Shown here: piece after piece, positions 1 through 15,584 of the stretch
Numbering within the stretch: the stretch's first letter is position 1
Layout of the letters: each line of letters begins with the position of its first letter
Assembly (NCBI GenBank): GCA_029959195.1
Contig: CP114121.1
Coordinates: 1,736,001-1,800,000 of the forward strand
Length of the DNA: 64,000 nt
Source: Dictyophora rubrovolvata
Lineage: Eukaryota > Basidiomycota > Agaricomycetes > Phallales > Phallaceae
Reading direction: 5' to 3'
Notes under the pieces: model-generated
What the model was told of the DNA's origin: nothing
Databases searched by the model: none
The model's input: the letters and a program-made list of their open reading frames with translations, nothing else
Program-made: the position numbers and the translations under genes

Positions 1-412
1 TGCGTGTTCACAGCCCCTGGAGTTTGTATTAACTGTCTGTCCTAACAGACGAATGACAATGATACGGTTTAGAGGTCTAGCGTAAAGGTTGTCGGTAGAA
101 GCAGCGGGAGTTATGAAGTACTCATGTGTCCCTCGCTTTAGCAACTATTATGGAATCTGAACTTGCCTAACAACACAGGTATTCTTCTACTACCATTAGA
201 GCGTGGCGGACTCATGCGCGAACAAAGCCGCTAGAGCACACTTGCACCACCTTAAGCTCTTGCCAACGATTACACTGCCCATATTTTGTTATTTTTTGGG
301 GATAACCCGGAATGTAAGAACAGCGAATTCCTATGTATACAAATGATACACCAGAAAGAACCGAATAAAACAATAAAGAAATGAAAAGAAGAGATAGCTT
401 GTTGAAAATACA
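1..412. other. Left-edge flank, no gene seen
   Basis: This stretch follows the stop codon of the CSL gene. The reading frames here are short and shadow-like, and I see no tRNA, repeat or conserved protein. It probably holds the 3' untranslated region of the CSL gene and spacer. Confidence 0.5.
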
Positions 413-3400
413 TCATGGGTATAAAACGTTTGAAGGGAACACAACCCCATCTCCACGCACAAGTAAGATTTGTGTCCGTTTTGGTAGCGGGTTTTCCGGT
501 GGCAGACATGTAAGTACCTGTTTGTAAAAAGAGAGAGGGAAAAGGAAAGAACCATGAGAAGTATGTTCAAGCTCGCGATCCCAAAAAAAATAATCTTACC
601 TCAGTGCACCTAATTTCTACATGGGGTGACGGTTCCGAGCCAAAGAATACCGTAACTGGATCCGCCTTTGAGAAGTTCTCTCCATAGACTGTCAGCGATT
701 TCGAAGCTAATGGGTTCGGCTTCGTCATCGCAGCTCTCGATGCGGCACAGCTGGTTTTAGGTGCTTCGGCGGCCCGATCGGGCATGAGATACTTGACGAC
801 GCCAGGTATAGGCGTAACTGGCTTGGAAGGAGTCGGGAAAGAAACAGATGACAAAGCAGGCGCGTGTGGCGAGTCGAATAGCACAGGGGGAACGTAGAAA
901 TTATAGCGCACTTGGTCTGAGGTAAAAAAAAAAAAAATGTCAAAGGTCAGCCAAACTCTCCCCCTCCAATAAAAACGATTCGATTTTTCTTACCTGTGCC
1001 AACTATAGTCCAAACACTCGTCTCACCAATGTCAACCTGCCAGACAGCTCCAGATGACGCACCGCCATCATTTGAATGAGAAGCTCGACCCGATGACGTC
1101 GAGCTTTGTGAATTCTGCCGCCGACGACCACCTTTGGGGGTTTTGGGAATCGGACCTGTCGTGCTACTGACACTATTCCGCTTCCCACGTTTCACTCGAC
1201 CACCATCCGATGACGGGGGATAATCAGAGTCCGGTGGAGATGGTGGAATATTGTTACCACCAAAGTAGTCTCCGTTCAGTCCTGGTGGGGGAGTTGATAG
1301 TAAAGGCGAGTCTGGAAGACCCGGGGGGCTCGAATCCGGAGAGCTACTAGTGATTGTCCAAGTTCGACCTTCAACCGGTCTATAAGTGTTCACTTTTTCT
1401 CCCATACAAGAAAGGAATGAACCAGTTGTGCCTGGAGATCCGGGAGGCGGTGGTACACTTTTGGCCGCATCATAAACTTCAAATGCAATTTTGTGCAGTT
1501 GAGAGACAGGGTCACCGCAGACCTCGCCGGGAGGGCAGTAACTGTCCGGAACACCTTTGGCACCCTCCTGAAGACCACCTCCAACGACAACGGTTGCATG
1601 ATCCACTTTCCGGATAATCAACACTGGGCTTACGACACCGGAAGTTAAACATTGTAAGACTACTGTTTGATTGTAGTAGACGGGGATCTGGGAGCCGTTA
1701 TTTGTGAAGGGAATGGCATTAGGCGGGGGCGAAGGGTAATCGGGTTGAGGAGGTGGGGGAGGGGGTACATCAATACCGCCCGAAGGTTTGTTGACGTCCA
1801 CAATGTAAATAACAAAGGGATCTACATCATGATGAAGTTGATTGTCAATGCCTTTTAGAAAGTCGTTAGAGAGAGATATAAGCTTACCCCAGCTAGCGGT
1901 TCGGGCGACGAATGAAGGAGTAGCATTGCGATGACGGGCATCAATACCAGGTAGGGCCGCACCATCAGATCCTTTGAATGACGATCCTGAGCCAGAAACG
2001 CAGAGATACTTTGTCGAAACTGTTTGAGACCGTAAACGATGAAACAGGGAGATGGTGGACCCGTGATTGATGCATACTAATCAAGGAGAGGGGAAGGGTA
2101 AACAAATCTGATTGAAAGGAAGGAGAGAGAACGAGAAAAGCTCACATTCAAGATTTTTGGCGCTCTGACGTTTCTTAGACGGCTTACTAATAACCTTGAT
2201 AGGTCTGCTCGTAAAAGTTCCAATGACACGTTCAGGTTCATCATCCGAAGTAGGAGCCATGATCTTGACCAATGCCTCAACTTTTTTCCGCTTTTCATCC
2301 ACATCAGAAATGTACAATTGCTTTCCAACACAACGACCAATGTATGTAGTCCCTGTAGGGGGATCATTGACGTCGAAGGTTTTGCCTGAAGTTCCGGTCC
2401 ATTCTACCGATGTCTCTTGGGGAGACGGTTCACCGCTAATAGAGATAACGGCTCTTGGGGGAGCTAATTTAGCCTCTTCCCCACGACGATACGTTTCTGA
2501 CCACCAGCTGTTACCGATTAAGATAGCCGTAGGAGGGGGACAAAGGAACCTATATTAAAAAAAAGAGAGATAGATCAGAGATATAGCATCCAAGTCATTT
2601 TTTTAAAAAAGCTAAACGAACCGCTTTTCAGTGCCATAACTTTTTTGGGCCACTTTACTAGACATAACGATAACGGCGCGTTCTCCATGACCAATTCGAT
2701 TGGGACTTGCCATGTACTGTTCCAGGTAAGGGCTAAAATTACGAGAAGCAGCCAAAAGAAAAGCTCTTTGAGATATTCGCGAATCAGAAGCTTGGAATCT
2801 TGAACTAACCGAATGAATGATTGTAAGTCAGTTCCGCCCTGGCCGGAATGAGGCTGTAATTTCATTCGAGACAAAGTCTCGTCTACGCCCATAGCGGTGA
2901 CAGGAAGGCGTAATGAAAGTTCGCTCTGAGGGGCACTGACGCCATACTGATAATTATCCTGGAAATTCGAATTGTTAGATTCGACCTTGAAACCGTGGGT
3001 GGCATGGGGAGCGACGTGGCGGAACACTTCCGGGCCTGGTTTGGATCGTATTGGTATTGAACTTCCTGATGCATGGGGAAAGTCCACAGGGAAACGTGAA
3101 GGACCCCCAAAAGTACCGTTTAAACCAAAGTCGTCCAAATGGTCGTTGCTCGACGGCCGACGATCCAGTATCAAGTCGTTAAAAGGGTGAGCATTTTCAA
3201 CGTTGTTTGGAACAACTCCTGTGAAGCTGTATGGAGGACGGTGTAGTGGGTTGGCGGGATCTATTGCATACAGGGCGTAAGAATGGCTGGACTAACGATG
3301 ATCATGATGGAAGAGAGGGGTGGTGGAAATACCTGTTTCATATGGACTGGCGGATCCATTTAATGAGGTATCGTGGAAAGTGTTGGAGCCGTTAGCATAT

Positions 3401-3792
3401 AACAGATCCTGGCCGTAGGATGATAAGGCGGGCGAAGGGTTGATTGAAGGGGCCGAGGAAAAGGATCGGTATTTAGCACCATATGAGTTGCTTGAGGAGG
3501 CAAAGAAATCGTAGTTTTGGGAATCCATGTCCAAATTCTCTGAATTTTCGAAATTGGGAGGTACAACTGGTGAAATTTGAGAAGGGCGTTGTTGAATGTG
3601 CTGGGACGAGGAGGAAGCACGACTTCCTCGAAGGACGCTCAAGGATGAATCGATGTCTTGGTAGGAGTTTTGGGGATGGTTGTTTTGGATTGAGCGGTCG
3701 GGGAAAGACATGTCGTGCATTGATTTTGGATGAAGGAGGTCATCCCAGTTGTTGTGGGGGGTGAAGAAGGACGTCGACTCGTCAACTTCCAT
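413..3792 (-). CDS. CSL-family (CBF1/Su(H)/LAG-1) transcription factor
   Basis: Predicted nuclear sequence-specific DNA-binding factor of the CSL family (the Cbf11/Cbf12 class in fission yeast). About 950 residues in 8 exons. The start is ATG 3792 (MEVDES), after a possible 5'UTR intron. The first ~300 residues are Ser/Asn/Pro-rich. The Rel-like N-terminal part has VAQKSYGTEKRFLCPPP and IGNSWW near 2500-2680. The DNA-contact segment has HGSTISLFHRLRSQTVSTKY near 2050, and SWDPFVIYIVDV reads across an intron near 1800-1890. The beta-trefoil has IRKVD and DPVSQLHKIAFEV at 1450-1620. The C-terminal Rel-like part has WTIVGT, SLTVYGENF and CTEVLTCLPPENP, ending at the TGA 413-415. A Pro/Ser-rich, basic insertion of ~120 residues interrupts the trefoil. 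The family call is secure; target genes are unknown. Fungi lack Notch, so the role is presumably in adhesion or cell-cycle transcription, by analogy with yeast. Confidence 0.92.
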
Positions 3793-6700
3793 TGGTTTAA
3801 CTCGACAAATGTGTCTGGGGTGGACCAAACCAAATCAGCTCCGGGTAGTAGGAGAAGAATAAGAGGGAGGTGAAGGGGAGGATGCTTACCTATAGCTATA
3901 GGAATGAATGGAGGAATAAGAGAGAGAAAGACACACAGATGTGTAGCAGCAGCGGGATTCCGAATATACAGGTTCAGAAATGAAAGGATCCTTATACTTC
4001 TTATAAAAGTGTGGTTCGGGTTGTCATCTGGAAGCGCTTGGATAACCGCGAATCTTTTAAGAAAGTATGGGTTGGTTGGTCCACGGAAATCAAACATATT
4101 TGCAGCGAGACTATCTAGGGGTGATCGGGAGGATTCAAGCTAAAAAGATGGTTGGGGGATATCCCAGGATACACAGGCTGGGTTGTTTGGTTCTTCTCGG
4201 TCCCCGAAAGAGGTTCTAGCTGCGGTGCCAAAAAAAGAATTTATTTGACCGCTCGGCTTTAGGAATAAAAATAAAAATAAATCAATAATCAATAATCAGG
4301 TTTCTTTTGAATTTACTTCTGCGATGAGTCCGATGAGTCCGTTAATTCATGATTCGAGGGTGTCGTCACCGAGCCCAGTATTTGAAAAGAGCTAGCTCAG
4401 CTGCACAGGTATGTAGACTCAGACTTAAGACTGACGTTTTCTTTCGTCTGTTTGTCTCGGATAAACTCGGAAAAGCTTTTTTTTCTTTTTTTTTTTGACG
4501 TTGAATCGGAGCTGCTTAGTGTGCATACGTCGAAAAAGCGAAAACAACTCGGAGCTGTCGGGGCTTCGAAGAGGAGAGACTGGCATTCTGCTTCCGCGGC
4601 AAATTGCGAAAAGTGGTGCCTGACCCTCCCGCAAAAACATCAACAAAATTGACCAACCTTGTTCACTGCTTCTCGATCCAGTCTCCATGCCTTGTTAACC
4701 GCTTCTCCGAAGATACGACTAAATACTGGTTAGAAGAATGAAATGAATTAGAAATACCTCTACGGTACTGGCACTCCTAGTCTGTCCGGATAAAACTGTA
4801 TCCTTTCGAGTTTAAGCCTGGAGCAGCGTCACGCGGGCGGCGGCCACTATCGTAAACAGTGATCGAGCGACGACATAGCGGTATCAGTGGTACATAATGT
4901 ATATCAGCATGTATCAGCATGTATCCTCTCCTTCCCGTAGAACTGTGCAAGCCGACCCTGTGTCACGCCCTAGCTCCAAAAAAGAGAAAAAATAATAATA
5001 AAATCCATAGTGGCCGTTTCGGCGAGCATGCTTTTTGATCAGCGTTTTAGTCAGCACTGCGCAGCCGGATCTTTTATCCTAATTGTACGATCGCGTTCTA
5101 GCTGGATGGATGACCGTCGCAACAACAACAACAACAAGTCACCAAGTAAAGTATGTCGGCCTTTTGATTGGTGCCTCGCCTGATGTTTACGTACGTCATT
5201 TAATTCATTCATTCTCTCTCAAGTCTGTGCGCGACGTCGTTCCTAAAATAAACAAGAAGAACTTTGGAAGCAATTAACCGAAGTCTTGATGGTTTATGCA
5301 TCAGTCAAAGTCTACTTTTGGCAACATTGACCTCGCAAGTATTTATGCTGTGGCGCTCTGGCATCTGAATACATAAACGCACAAATTACGGCGATAGTTT
5401 ACGGCGATGTCAGACCAGCATGATGTAAGCCCATTGCCTCGCGATAATTGCAGCGTTGCGTCGGTCATTAATGGCGCAACGAGAAGGAAAAATAATTACA
5501 CAACAGCAATAATGTCTCAAAAAAGGGGGCCATGTTTTGGCGTTCTGCTTTCATTTCCTTGGAATTAACATTTAATTTTTTCACTCTGTGGAGTGGTGAG
5601 ATACCCCAGTAGCCAATTAGGTGGGGTCAATGCGAGGACAGGTACTAGTAGCACTGATAAGTATACATACTAGTATACTCTGTCAGTTTTCAGAAGCAAA
5701 ACACTCGGAAGAGTCGCGTGCCTGAGGAATCCCCTTTGACTATCTGACGTGTCCAAGTGTTCTCCTCAGAGTGCCTTCCTAAAGCAGGCACGCCCGACAT
5801 TAAAAAAAGTGGAACAACTCGAATGAAAGGTTGTAAGTTGACTTTCAGTCAATCATTTACATTGTTAGGAGCGATTGAGGCTAACTTTCGGTATCATCCA
5901 TCACACATACGCGTGTCATTGTTGAACAGATATGTTCGAAGGTGCACATCACGCGATCGATTCGAGTGCTAGGACGATGTACTATATCAACTTCCTTCAC
6001 TCGGGCAGATATTTTAAAAGTAGCACGTATGTCGTAATCGAACATGGCGAGATGCCTGGTGATCAATTAAGCGTGAAGTGTCGAGTCTATAATAATAATA
6101 AATATAATTTTAAAAGAGCGCGTCAGTTCCTGTTCAACAGTTAGATTATACGCACATGATCCCGTCTATGCCCGAGACCTGGGATAGTCGACCGACGAGA
6201 TATTGTGAATTACATTATACATACTGCGGACGACCAGCGTCTCTCCTTTATCGAGAGCCACACAATATGTTATGTATGTACAGATCTCAGATTTCAATCA
6301 GGTCCGTCTTTTTAAGCTTCTTCAAAAATTAAAAGGGAGATTTACACAATGTGCGCACACACTTTTGACTTTCGTCCTCATGCTATTGGGTCCAATCCCT
6401 CTTCCTCCCCCTCTCCTTTCTGATATGTATCAAAGTTGCGTTACAATTTATACATAGCCATTGTGGCCAGTCAGCCAGTAGCATATGCACTTGACTGATG
6501 AATACCAATCGAATCACAGAAGATGCATGTCGATTGAATAAAGCCAAGAGTGTCGACGATAGGACGGTGCTGAACTATCAAAAGTAATTGCATCCATGAT
6601 TCCGAGACCTTAGACGGTAGACGGCGAGACGGCCGCAGCACATCATGTGTCGTAGTAGTAACAAGAACTGTCCGACAACTCCGGCAGAATGTGTTGTGTT

Positions 6701-7201
6701 TGCACACTCACTGCTTATATGTATGGATATCACTCCATAAAATGAGGTTCGATAACGAAGCCTTCTAGGCATAATTTGGATGATAATAGTTGCGAATGCC
6801 GTCAAAGAACTTTGTCGGGAGCTCAACAAGATGACTAAGCCAGCCGCCATGATACTGGCCAGTGAATTCACTAATAGTACTTGTACATACAATATATAAA
6901 TATATATAGTATATATTGGAATCTATATCGCTATATCGCTAGATTTCCCTAATATTATGTATAATTGCACCGGTGTCAGTGAGCTGTTACGCCATGAGGA
7001 ACTCGCGTCCGTGATCTAAGAATACAACCACCCAGACGGCTTACGCGCGCCAAGTTATCATCCTCATCCTCCTTCATCCCGTTTCTCCTCCTCGTCATAC
7101 ATTGACGAAGTCTGTCGTTTTCGCACAACTTTTTTTCCCTAAAAAGTACCTAAACGGAGATTCAGACAGTTCTATTTTTTTTTTCTATTTTTTTTTCGTA
7201 T
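3793..7201. other. 3.4-kb divergent intergenic region
   Basis: This gap separates the divergent starts of the CSL gene and the 7202 gene. It is AT-rich with only short ORFs. On the minus strand a GTAAGC donor lies 100-110 nt upstream of the CSL ATG, compatible with a 5'UTR intron. A short direct repeat (about 4899-4925) carries tandem GTATCAGCAT units. Pyrimidine-rich tracts at 7120-7198 immediately precede the 7202 ATG, as is common in basidiomycete promoters. No tRNA or transposon protein was recognised. Confidence 0.5.
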
Positions 7202-8887
7202 ATGTCATCCTATAGATTGGAAAGCCCTCGTCCACGCTCTCAGCTACCTCCAATTCGCGTTCGTTCAAGCTACACTCCTTCCGCTGCAGGCTCTCCTACT
7301 ACCCTTCTTTATGATCTTCCCCAATCTTCCTCCTCTACACGTTCCCCACCGCCCCAAAAATTGGCGCACGATTCCGTAATTTATTCACCACCACCTCTCA
7401 AGTCCCCAACCCTTCCCCCAGATTCACCTCACCATCGTCCTCGTCAGACTCCTCCTCCTCGTACTCGTTCGGTAACCCCCGCTCCAACATATCGTCAAGA
7501 ACTGGATAGCTTTGCTTCACATTGTCGTGCATGGTATGATCGGACGCCCTATTCCATAATATCTCTGATCGTGCAAATTTTTACCCTAAATCCGTTATTT
7601 ACCTAGGTATTTCGACCAAGATGAACGCGCCGGAAGACAGATGACCCAAATTCTCGAATCCCTCGATCCTTCACAACGTGCACCCTTTTCCAGACTTCAA
7701 GCTAGCATTCGTTCCGCGTACCATGCAGCCATGAGTAGACGCCGCCGTTCCGAATTCAGAGCACATTTATCCTCAACTCATCCCGGTGGATCATTAGCTC
7801 CCTCATCTCGCGCTAATCCGAGCGGAAAAGCTGCTAAAAAGGAACGTTATGATCGCTTTTCCCGATTTATCAAAACTTGGTGTATGACTGGCATGCCTGG
7901 TCCTCGTCCGTTCTTCCAAGCTTTATGGGCTGTCATGCGATTGCAGGTCTTGCCCGTCGATCTGGGTGGTGCAGGTCCTAATCGGATAGAATGGGAATTT
8001 GATGATGCTGTTTTCCAGGAATCTGCGTTAGTGGAATTCTTCCTTTTTTCTTTCTTTCTTTTTTGACTCCACCGTCCCATGAAAACGTCTTCAAAATGCT
8101 AATGATGGTTTTCTATTCCATCCAGTGGCAAGGAATTTATGTTGGAGGCAATCGATATTCTCAAAGGGGTCAGACCTTTTTTCTTTTTTCATTTCGTCTT
8201 TAATATTGATCTTTAATGTGCTGAGATTTTCGCTTTCTCCCATATACACAGGTCTTGGGATTTGAAGAGTGCCTACCTCCTCAGTCACATCGGCAGAGCC
8301 GCGCTGATGAAACCGGTGGAACCATTTCAACATCGACCGCTAAAGTAGCAAATATACGCCCTCGTTCACCGTCAGATCCATTTCTGGATACGCCCACGTT
8401 GTCCCATTCAATCGGGAGCACCGTATCAGGTTCACCGCCGACTCTTGGCTCGAACAACAATAATGAAAATAATATTACAAGCACAGCGAATGATCGACTG
8501 ACTGAATTACCTGCCACTTTCCGTCAGCAACAAGCACAAGGAGGAAAATCAACATCATTGGACTCCGATGAAGATAATGAAGGTCCCTTTTTGCGCGTAT
8601 GGACGGTGTCCGATCTAAGTAATCCAGAACTCCAAGCGCTCATTTCGCTATTTCCTGATTTCATTGCGAGACATGCGTTACCTCGGTTTCCACTGGTATT
8701 AGAGGCTGCTGGTAAACGATATACGCGCGATATAGAAGCAGGGTTAAACGCTGCAGGAGAGGAGCATACAGAAGTATCTTGTGGCACCGGTCGAATATTG
8801 GTTGGAAGAAAGGTGAGGTCGTATGGGTGGCAAGGAAGTTGGTGGCAGAGATTTACTGGTTGGTGGAGACGACTCTTTGGATGCTGA
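7202..8887 (+). CDS. Conserved agaricomycete protein of unknown function
   Basis: Four exons. ATG 7202 follows a T/C-rich tract. Intron 1 is 7534-7606, joining HCRAW to YFDQDERAGRQM. Two further introns near 8027-8125 and 8168-8251 join QESA to GKEFMLEAIDILKG and then to VLGFEECL. The N-terminus (~110 residues) is Pro/Ser-rich and probably disordered. The middle carries a dense conserved-looking block (LDPSQRAPFSRLQASIRSAY, then GMPGPRPFFQALWAVMRLQV). The C-terminus is Trp-rich and basic (GSWWQRFTGWWRRLFGC) and could be an amphipathic membrane-associating end. I recall this arrangement from hypothetical proteins of mushroom genomes, but I know no function and no catalytic motif is visible. 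Confidence 0.85.
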
Positions 8888-10755
<1,868 letters not shown>

Positions 10756-11519
10756 CTTATTATCGCTATTATATATTATATATTCTTTTGTGCTGAATTC
10801 AAACTTTAAAACTTGATGGTATTCGAGGATAGATAGAAGAAGGACAACCAAAGAATACTTGCCTTTTAAATAAATGACTCCTGAGCTATTTTTATTTAAT
10901 CATATCGAATCAGACTATTGAGATATCATATCGGAAGCTATAGCGGCTTCTTCCAATGGCGTTTTAGGATAAAAGATAGTGGCTAGTCGGGATTCAACAC
11001 TGGCAGCAGGTACAATACATATATTTTTATTGCACTCATGCCCTCTTATACAAGCGATTATGCCGGCACTAACAAATGTATTTTAAGAATATGTAACTTC
11101 TGTCTAAACTAAATGCATGTCATGACAAATAGGTCGTAGTCTAGTTGAGCCACAAAGAAGCCACATGGTCCAACCAGGGTCAACCGCTCTCGAAGTGAGG
11201 ATCAAAATTGAGCTTTGACGATATGACATAAAAGTGATTGTAAGATTGATAAATTAACTCTGCTCGTTTAAATGGCTGAATAGATCCATAATGATCCTTA
11301 GGGATATCTCAGATTTTTGATCTTCCGAACGCGATGACAACCACGACGACACAGGGTTCCGTGTGGCGGCTGGTGATGACAGACGGGGCTAGGACAGGCG
11401 AACGACGAAAGAAGGTTGTGTTATTGGGAAAAATCGCTGACATAATCTAGAGTAACCATGCACGTGACGAGACGCGTTCTGTCTTTGGAATCAAAACTCG
11501 TCACAACTTTCGTTTTCAT
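10756..11519. other. Intergenic region upstream of chitin synthase
   Basis: No gene seen. CACGTG (11461-11466) and ACGCGT (11472-11477) sit 40-60 nt before the chitin synthase ATG and are the only recognisable regulatory-type words. The rest is AT-rich spacer. Confidence 0.45.
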
Positions 11520-14500
11520 ATGCCCGTGTCGCGAAAACCACCACCCGTACTCGAACCATTCGAATTAGCTAGTCCCTTGAAGGACGCCCTAGACAAGCAT
11601 GATGAAAGTATCACCGAAAGCAAAACAACTACAATCGAACCCAATTTTTCTACTAGGAACTCTTCAAACCCAATCGATCAGGATCCTTTCAATTCTCCGA
11701 TGGGCGATACAGGAAAGGTAGATCCTACAATATTATATCAATCTTTCGCGGAAGACTCGGCAGACACGATTTCTGGAGAAACAGCGGAATCCAACTCCAC
11801 CAATGAAAAAGTTTCAGAGAGCAGAGCCACCGCTCTCCAAAACTCCACGTTTCATAAGTATCAATCCTCCCCTCATGTCGTTCATAATTTCAACACACCA
11901 CTACGAAAACCCCCAATATCTGCTATGTCTACTCCGGACATAACTGATTCGTTCAATTACGATCCCGAACAATATGGTCCCTATACACGATTGACATATC
12001 CCGCTCAACCCGTTTCAAGATCACCTACTCCAGGTGTTCATGATCTTTCCATGACGAGCGAGAAAGATCTTTCAGGAATCCTTGTTCACTCAGCCGATAA
12101 CGACTCATGGGCCGATAGTACACCACAGGAAGACTTGGAAAAAGAATCCATAGACGAATTTTTGGAGACGAAGCATTTTGGACCTGCGCCAAAGGGACGC
12201 ATTCGACGCCGAAGGCGAACTAAAAGACGTGTTCTTCTTACGGAAGGTAATTTGGTGACAGATATTGACGTTCCGTCCAACTTGGTACTTCCCTGGAAAG
12301 GTGAACCTGAGATGAGGCAAACCCGGTAAATTTATTTATTTACCGGCCTCCCTCGGTCTAAGTTATTTTTTTTGTGTTTACATACAGATATACTGCCGTA
12401 ACCTGCGACCCTGATGATTTCGAAAAAGAACGATTCTATCTCCGGCAAAATATCTATGACCGAACAACAGAGTTGTTCGTATGCATTACAATGTATAATG
12501 TGAGGGGCTTTGTTGAACTGGGATTTCTCTTTTTGATGGAAGTATAGGAAGATGAAATACTCCTTTGTCGAACACTATACGGAGTAATGAAAAACATTGC
12601 CCATCTAGTAATTCTTCTCTTTTCTATTTTTGCGGAAATCAGCTCACCATTCAATGTAAACTAGTGTTCTCGCAAGTCTTCACAAACTTGGGGTCCAGAT
12701 GCCTGGAAAAAGGTTGTTGTTTGTATTATTGCTGACGGTCGCAAGGTGGTGCATCCTCGAGTTCTGGATGTTCTTGCAGCATTGGGAGTTTATCAGGATC
12801 GTGGTCACATGAAGAGCAAAGTGAACGAGAAAGAAGTCACGGCTCATCTGTTTGAATATACCACATCCTTTGCCTTGGATCCCGAATTGCACTTCAAATA
12901 TCCCGATAAAGGGATAGTCCCTACACAAATCATTTTTTGCTTGAAGGAAAAGAACAAGAAGAAAATCAATAGCCATAGATGGTTTTTCAATGCATTCGCC
13001 CCGTTGTTACAGGTTCATCTGGCGATTTCTCTTACATATTCCAGTCTTACATTCTTATAGCCTAACGTTTGTGTATTGTTGGATGTCGGAACTCGTCCGG
13101 GAGGCAAAAGCTTGTATCACTTGTGGAAAACCTTTGACAGAAACTCGAATATCGGAGGTGCATGTGGCGAAATTGCCACATATAAAGGACCTGGCTGGAC
13201 AGGACTGCTAAATCCTTTAGGTCAGTACTTCCTACCCATACGTTTTATCAATAGCTCATAAAATCTCTTTAGTCGCTGCGCAAAATTTTGAATATAAGGC
13301 GAGAACTCAAAATCTTTATATGTCATATAAGCTGAATTTTTTTTCAGATGAGCAATATTTTGGATAAGCCAATGGAAAGTGTGTTTGGTTATATTTCGGT
13401 ATTACCTGGGGCCTTTTCTGCGTATCGCTATATTGCTTTGCAAAATGATAAAGACGGCGTTGGACCACTCGCCAGTTTGTAGTTCCTTGCCTGATGACGA
13501 ATCCCTGCTGATTGCCATTGTGAAGGCTATTTTAAAGGAGAAGTATTGCACGGACGAGATACTGACATTTTCACTTCAAACATGTGTAAGTCTTATTGAA
13601 AAATCGAAGATTTAGAATTCTTTTGCTGATAAATCCTTTAGACTTGGCTGAGGATGTAAGACCCTCCTCTCACCGGACACTGTCCTTGTGTACTCATGAT
13701 TATAAAGCGCATTTTATGCTTTGAGTTAGTAGCAAAGAAAAACGCCCATTGGTGAAGAATTCAACCATGATTGGGCACACATTCCTCCTCTGACATACAG
13801 ACTCTGTCTTTTAGGGTGCTATCATATGTGAAGAATGCTATTGGTGAAACTGATGTTCCAGACTCACTGCCAGAGTTCATCGGTCAACGACGACGATGGC
13901 TGAATGGATCCTTCTTCGCTGCCGTTTACGCTCTTGCGCACACGAAGCAAATTCTAGTATCTGATCATAGTGTTGGCAGGAAAATCTGTTTAATGATAGA
14001 ATCAACTTATGGCTTAATCAATCTCATTTTTGCATGGTTCGCAATTGTAAGCAATTCTGTGCAATCAGCATGTGTGCCAATCTTGATGCAATCGTCAGGG
14101 CAATTTTTATTTATTTTTTGTTGGTCTTCGAGTCCTTTCTTCTCGTGGAGATCTAATGTATTCATTTACACGTCTAGGTTATTCTTACCTCTTCATTGGA
14201 AGATCCGTCATTTGGATTAAAAGGAATAGGCTTCTTTAATTCTATTGTTCAGGTGCCCTTTTATCTTCAATATCCCTTCTTCCGAAAATTGATATCGTTT
14301 TCAGTACTGTTATGCCGGTCTTGTTGTTGGTTGCTTTTTATTTAGCATGGGAAATAAACCCAAAGCGTAGGTGGTGCACGAACTCATGAATGCATACATT
14401 TTGATTACGACGAATGCGATAGCGCGATTTGGAAGTACAAGCTATCGAGTATTCTGCTCGCCATATTGACTTTGTACATGGTCATTTGTGCGATTATTTG

Positions 14501-15453
14501 TACCATTCAAGCCTCTCAATTTCCTGGAACCGCTGTTTATGCCAGAATGCTTGTCTCCATTATTGCAACCTATGCATGTTATGTTGTTTCTAGTGTTTTG
14601 TGGATGGATCCTTTTCACCTGATCACTTCCTTCGTTCAATACGTTTTATTGAGTGCAACGTATGTTACTCGTTTCTACGTCACATTCCCAAACTGAAACA
14701 CCTTAGTTATGTGAATATACTCAACGTGTAAGTATCGAATGTTATCGGATCGTTATCACTTCGCTGATAATCGGCTCAGATATGCGTTCGCTAATCTTGA
14801 TGATGTACATTTTCCCTTCAATTATTTGTATATTCGTCTGACCTCGGCTTTAAGATTTCCTGGGGAACAAAGGAGGTGGGCCCTCAAGCAACAGACCTTG
14901 GTGCTGTCATCCAGGACAAAGAGTCTGGAGTCGATCTTGAGATCATTTCTGAGCCGTCAGATATCAACACCGCATACTCTGAGGTCCTCAGTAATTTGCG
15001 AGAACGAAAACCAATACCAGGTTCAAATACCGGTTCAAATCCAGAACAAAAGGCAAAGGATTATTACGCATCCATTCGTAAGTATTTTGATATGTTTCTT
15101 TGGATCATTGGTGATATACGTTTGTGCACTTTCAGGAACCAATGTGAGTCTGCGGATTTTTTGTAAGACGTTGAACCTTACACGTTAATCCTAGGTGCTC
15201 CTCTCCTGGGTATTGAGTAACGGCGTCCTCTGCGTGTTTATCTTGACTAACAGCGATCAAACAACTGCCTTTTCGAATTCACCAGGTTCGGCCAAAATAC
15301 GAACTTACATGCTTTTTGTTCTTAGTTTTGTTGCTATCACTAGCATTATCGTATGTCCTTCACTGTTATCATTTTCCTTCTAGCTAACGGGTATATTTGT
15401 AGCGATTTGGAGGCTCGGTGACGTATCTCACTATGAGAATATTTACTGGATAA
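11520..15453 (+). CDS. Chitin synthase (division I, GT2)
   Basis: Plasma-membrane processive glycosyltransferase that makes chitin from UDP-GlcNAc for the cell wall. The first ~270 residues are hydrophilic and Ser/Thr-rich, ending in a basic cluster. The chitin synthase N-terminal domain follows ([24 protein letters not shown]). The catalytic part has [50 protein letters not shown], the spliced MYLAED and RILCFELV segments, and the QRRRWLNGS signature. Several membrane segments follow, and SWGTKE is assembled across an intron near 14790-14850. The C-terminus again spans the membrane and ends at TAA 15451-15453. At least 12 introns interrupt the gene. The exact class (I, II or III) is not settled by eye. 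Confidence 0.93.
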
Positions 15454-15584
15454 TTTTAAAGCTTCGATGATCAAGACTGTATTGCTAGAAATCAAGGGAG
15501 ATATACACCGTATATATATATTGTACATTACACATCTAATCTGGAATGAAATCCCAATATGTCAGAAAAATAGTCGTTGAGAAA

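Noticed and set aside
947-1801. Treating 947-1801 (minus) as a stand-alone proline-rich gene
   Set aside because: Its reading frame is one exon of the CSL gene, with conserved trefoil motifs and splice sites at both ends.
4320-4375. Hammerhead-ribozyme-like words (GATGAGTCCGATGAGTCCG)
   Set aside because: The conserved GAAA segment and the flanking helices are missing, so it is a chance resemblance.
15015-15035. tRNA B-box-like GGTTCAAATCC
   Set aside because: It lies within a chitin synthase coding exon and there is no A box, anticodon arm or acceptor stem around it.
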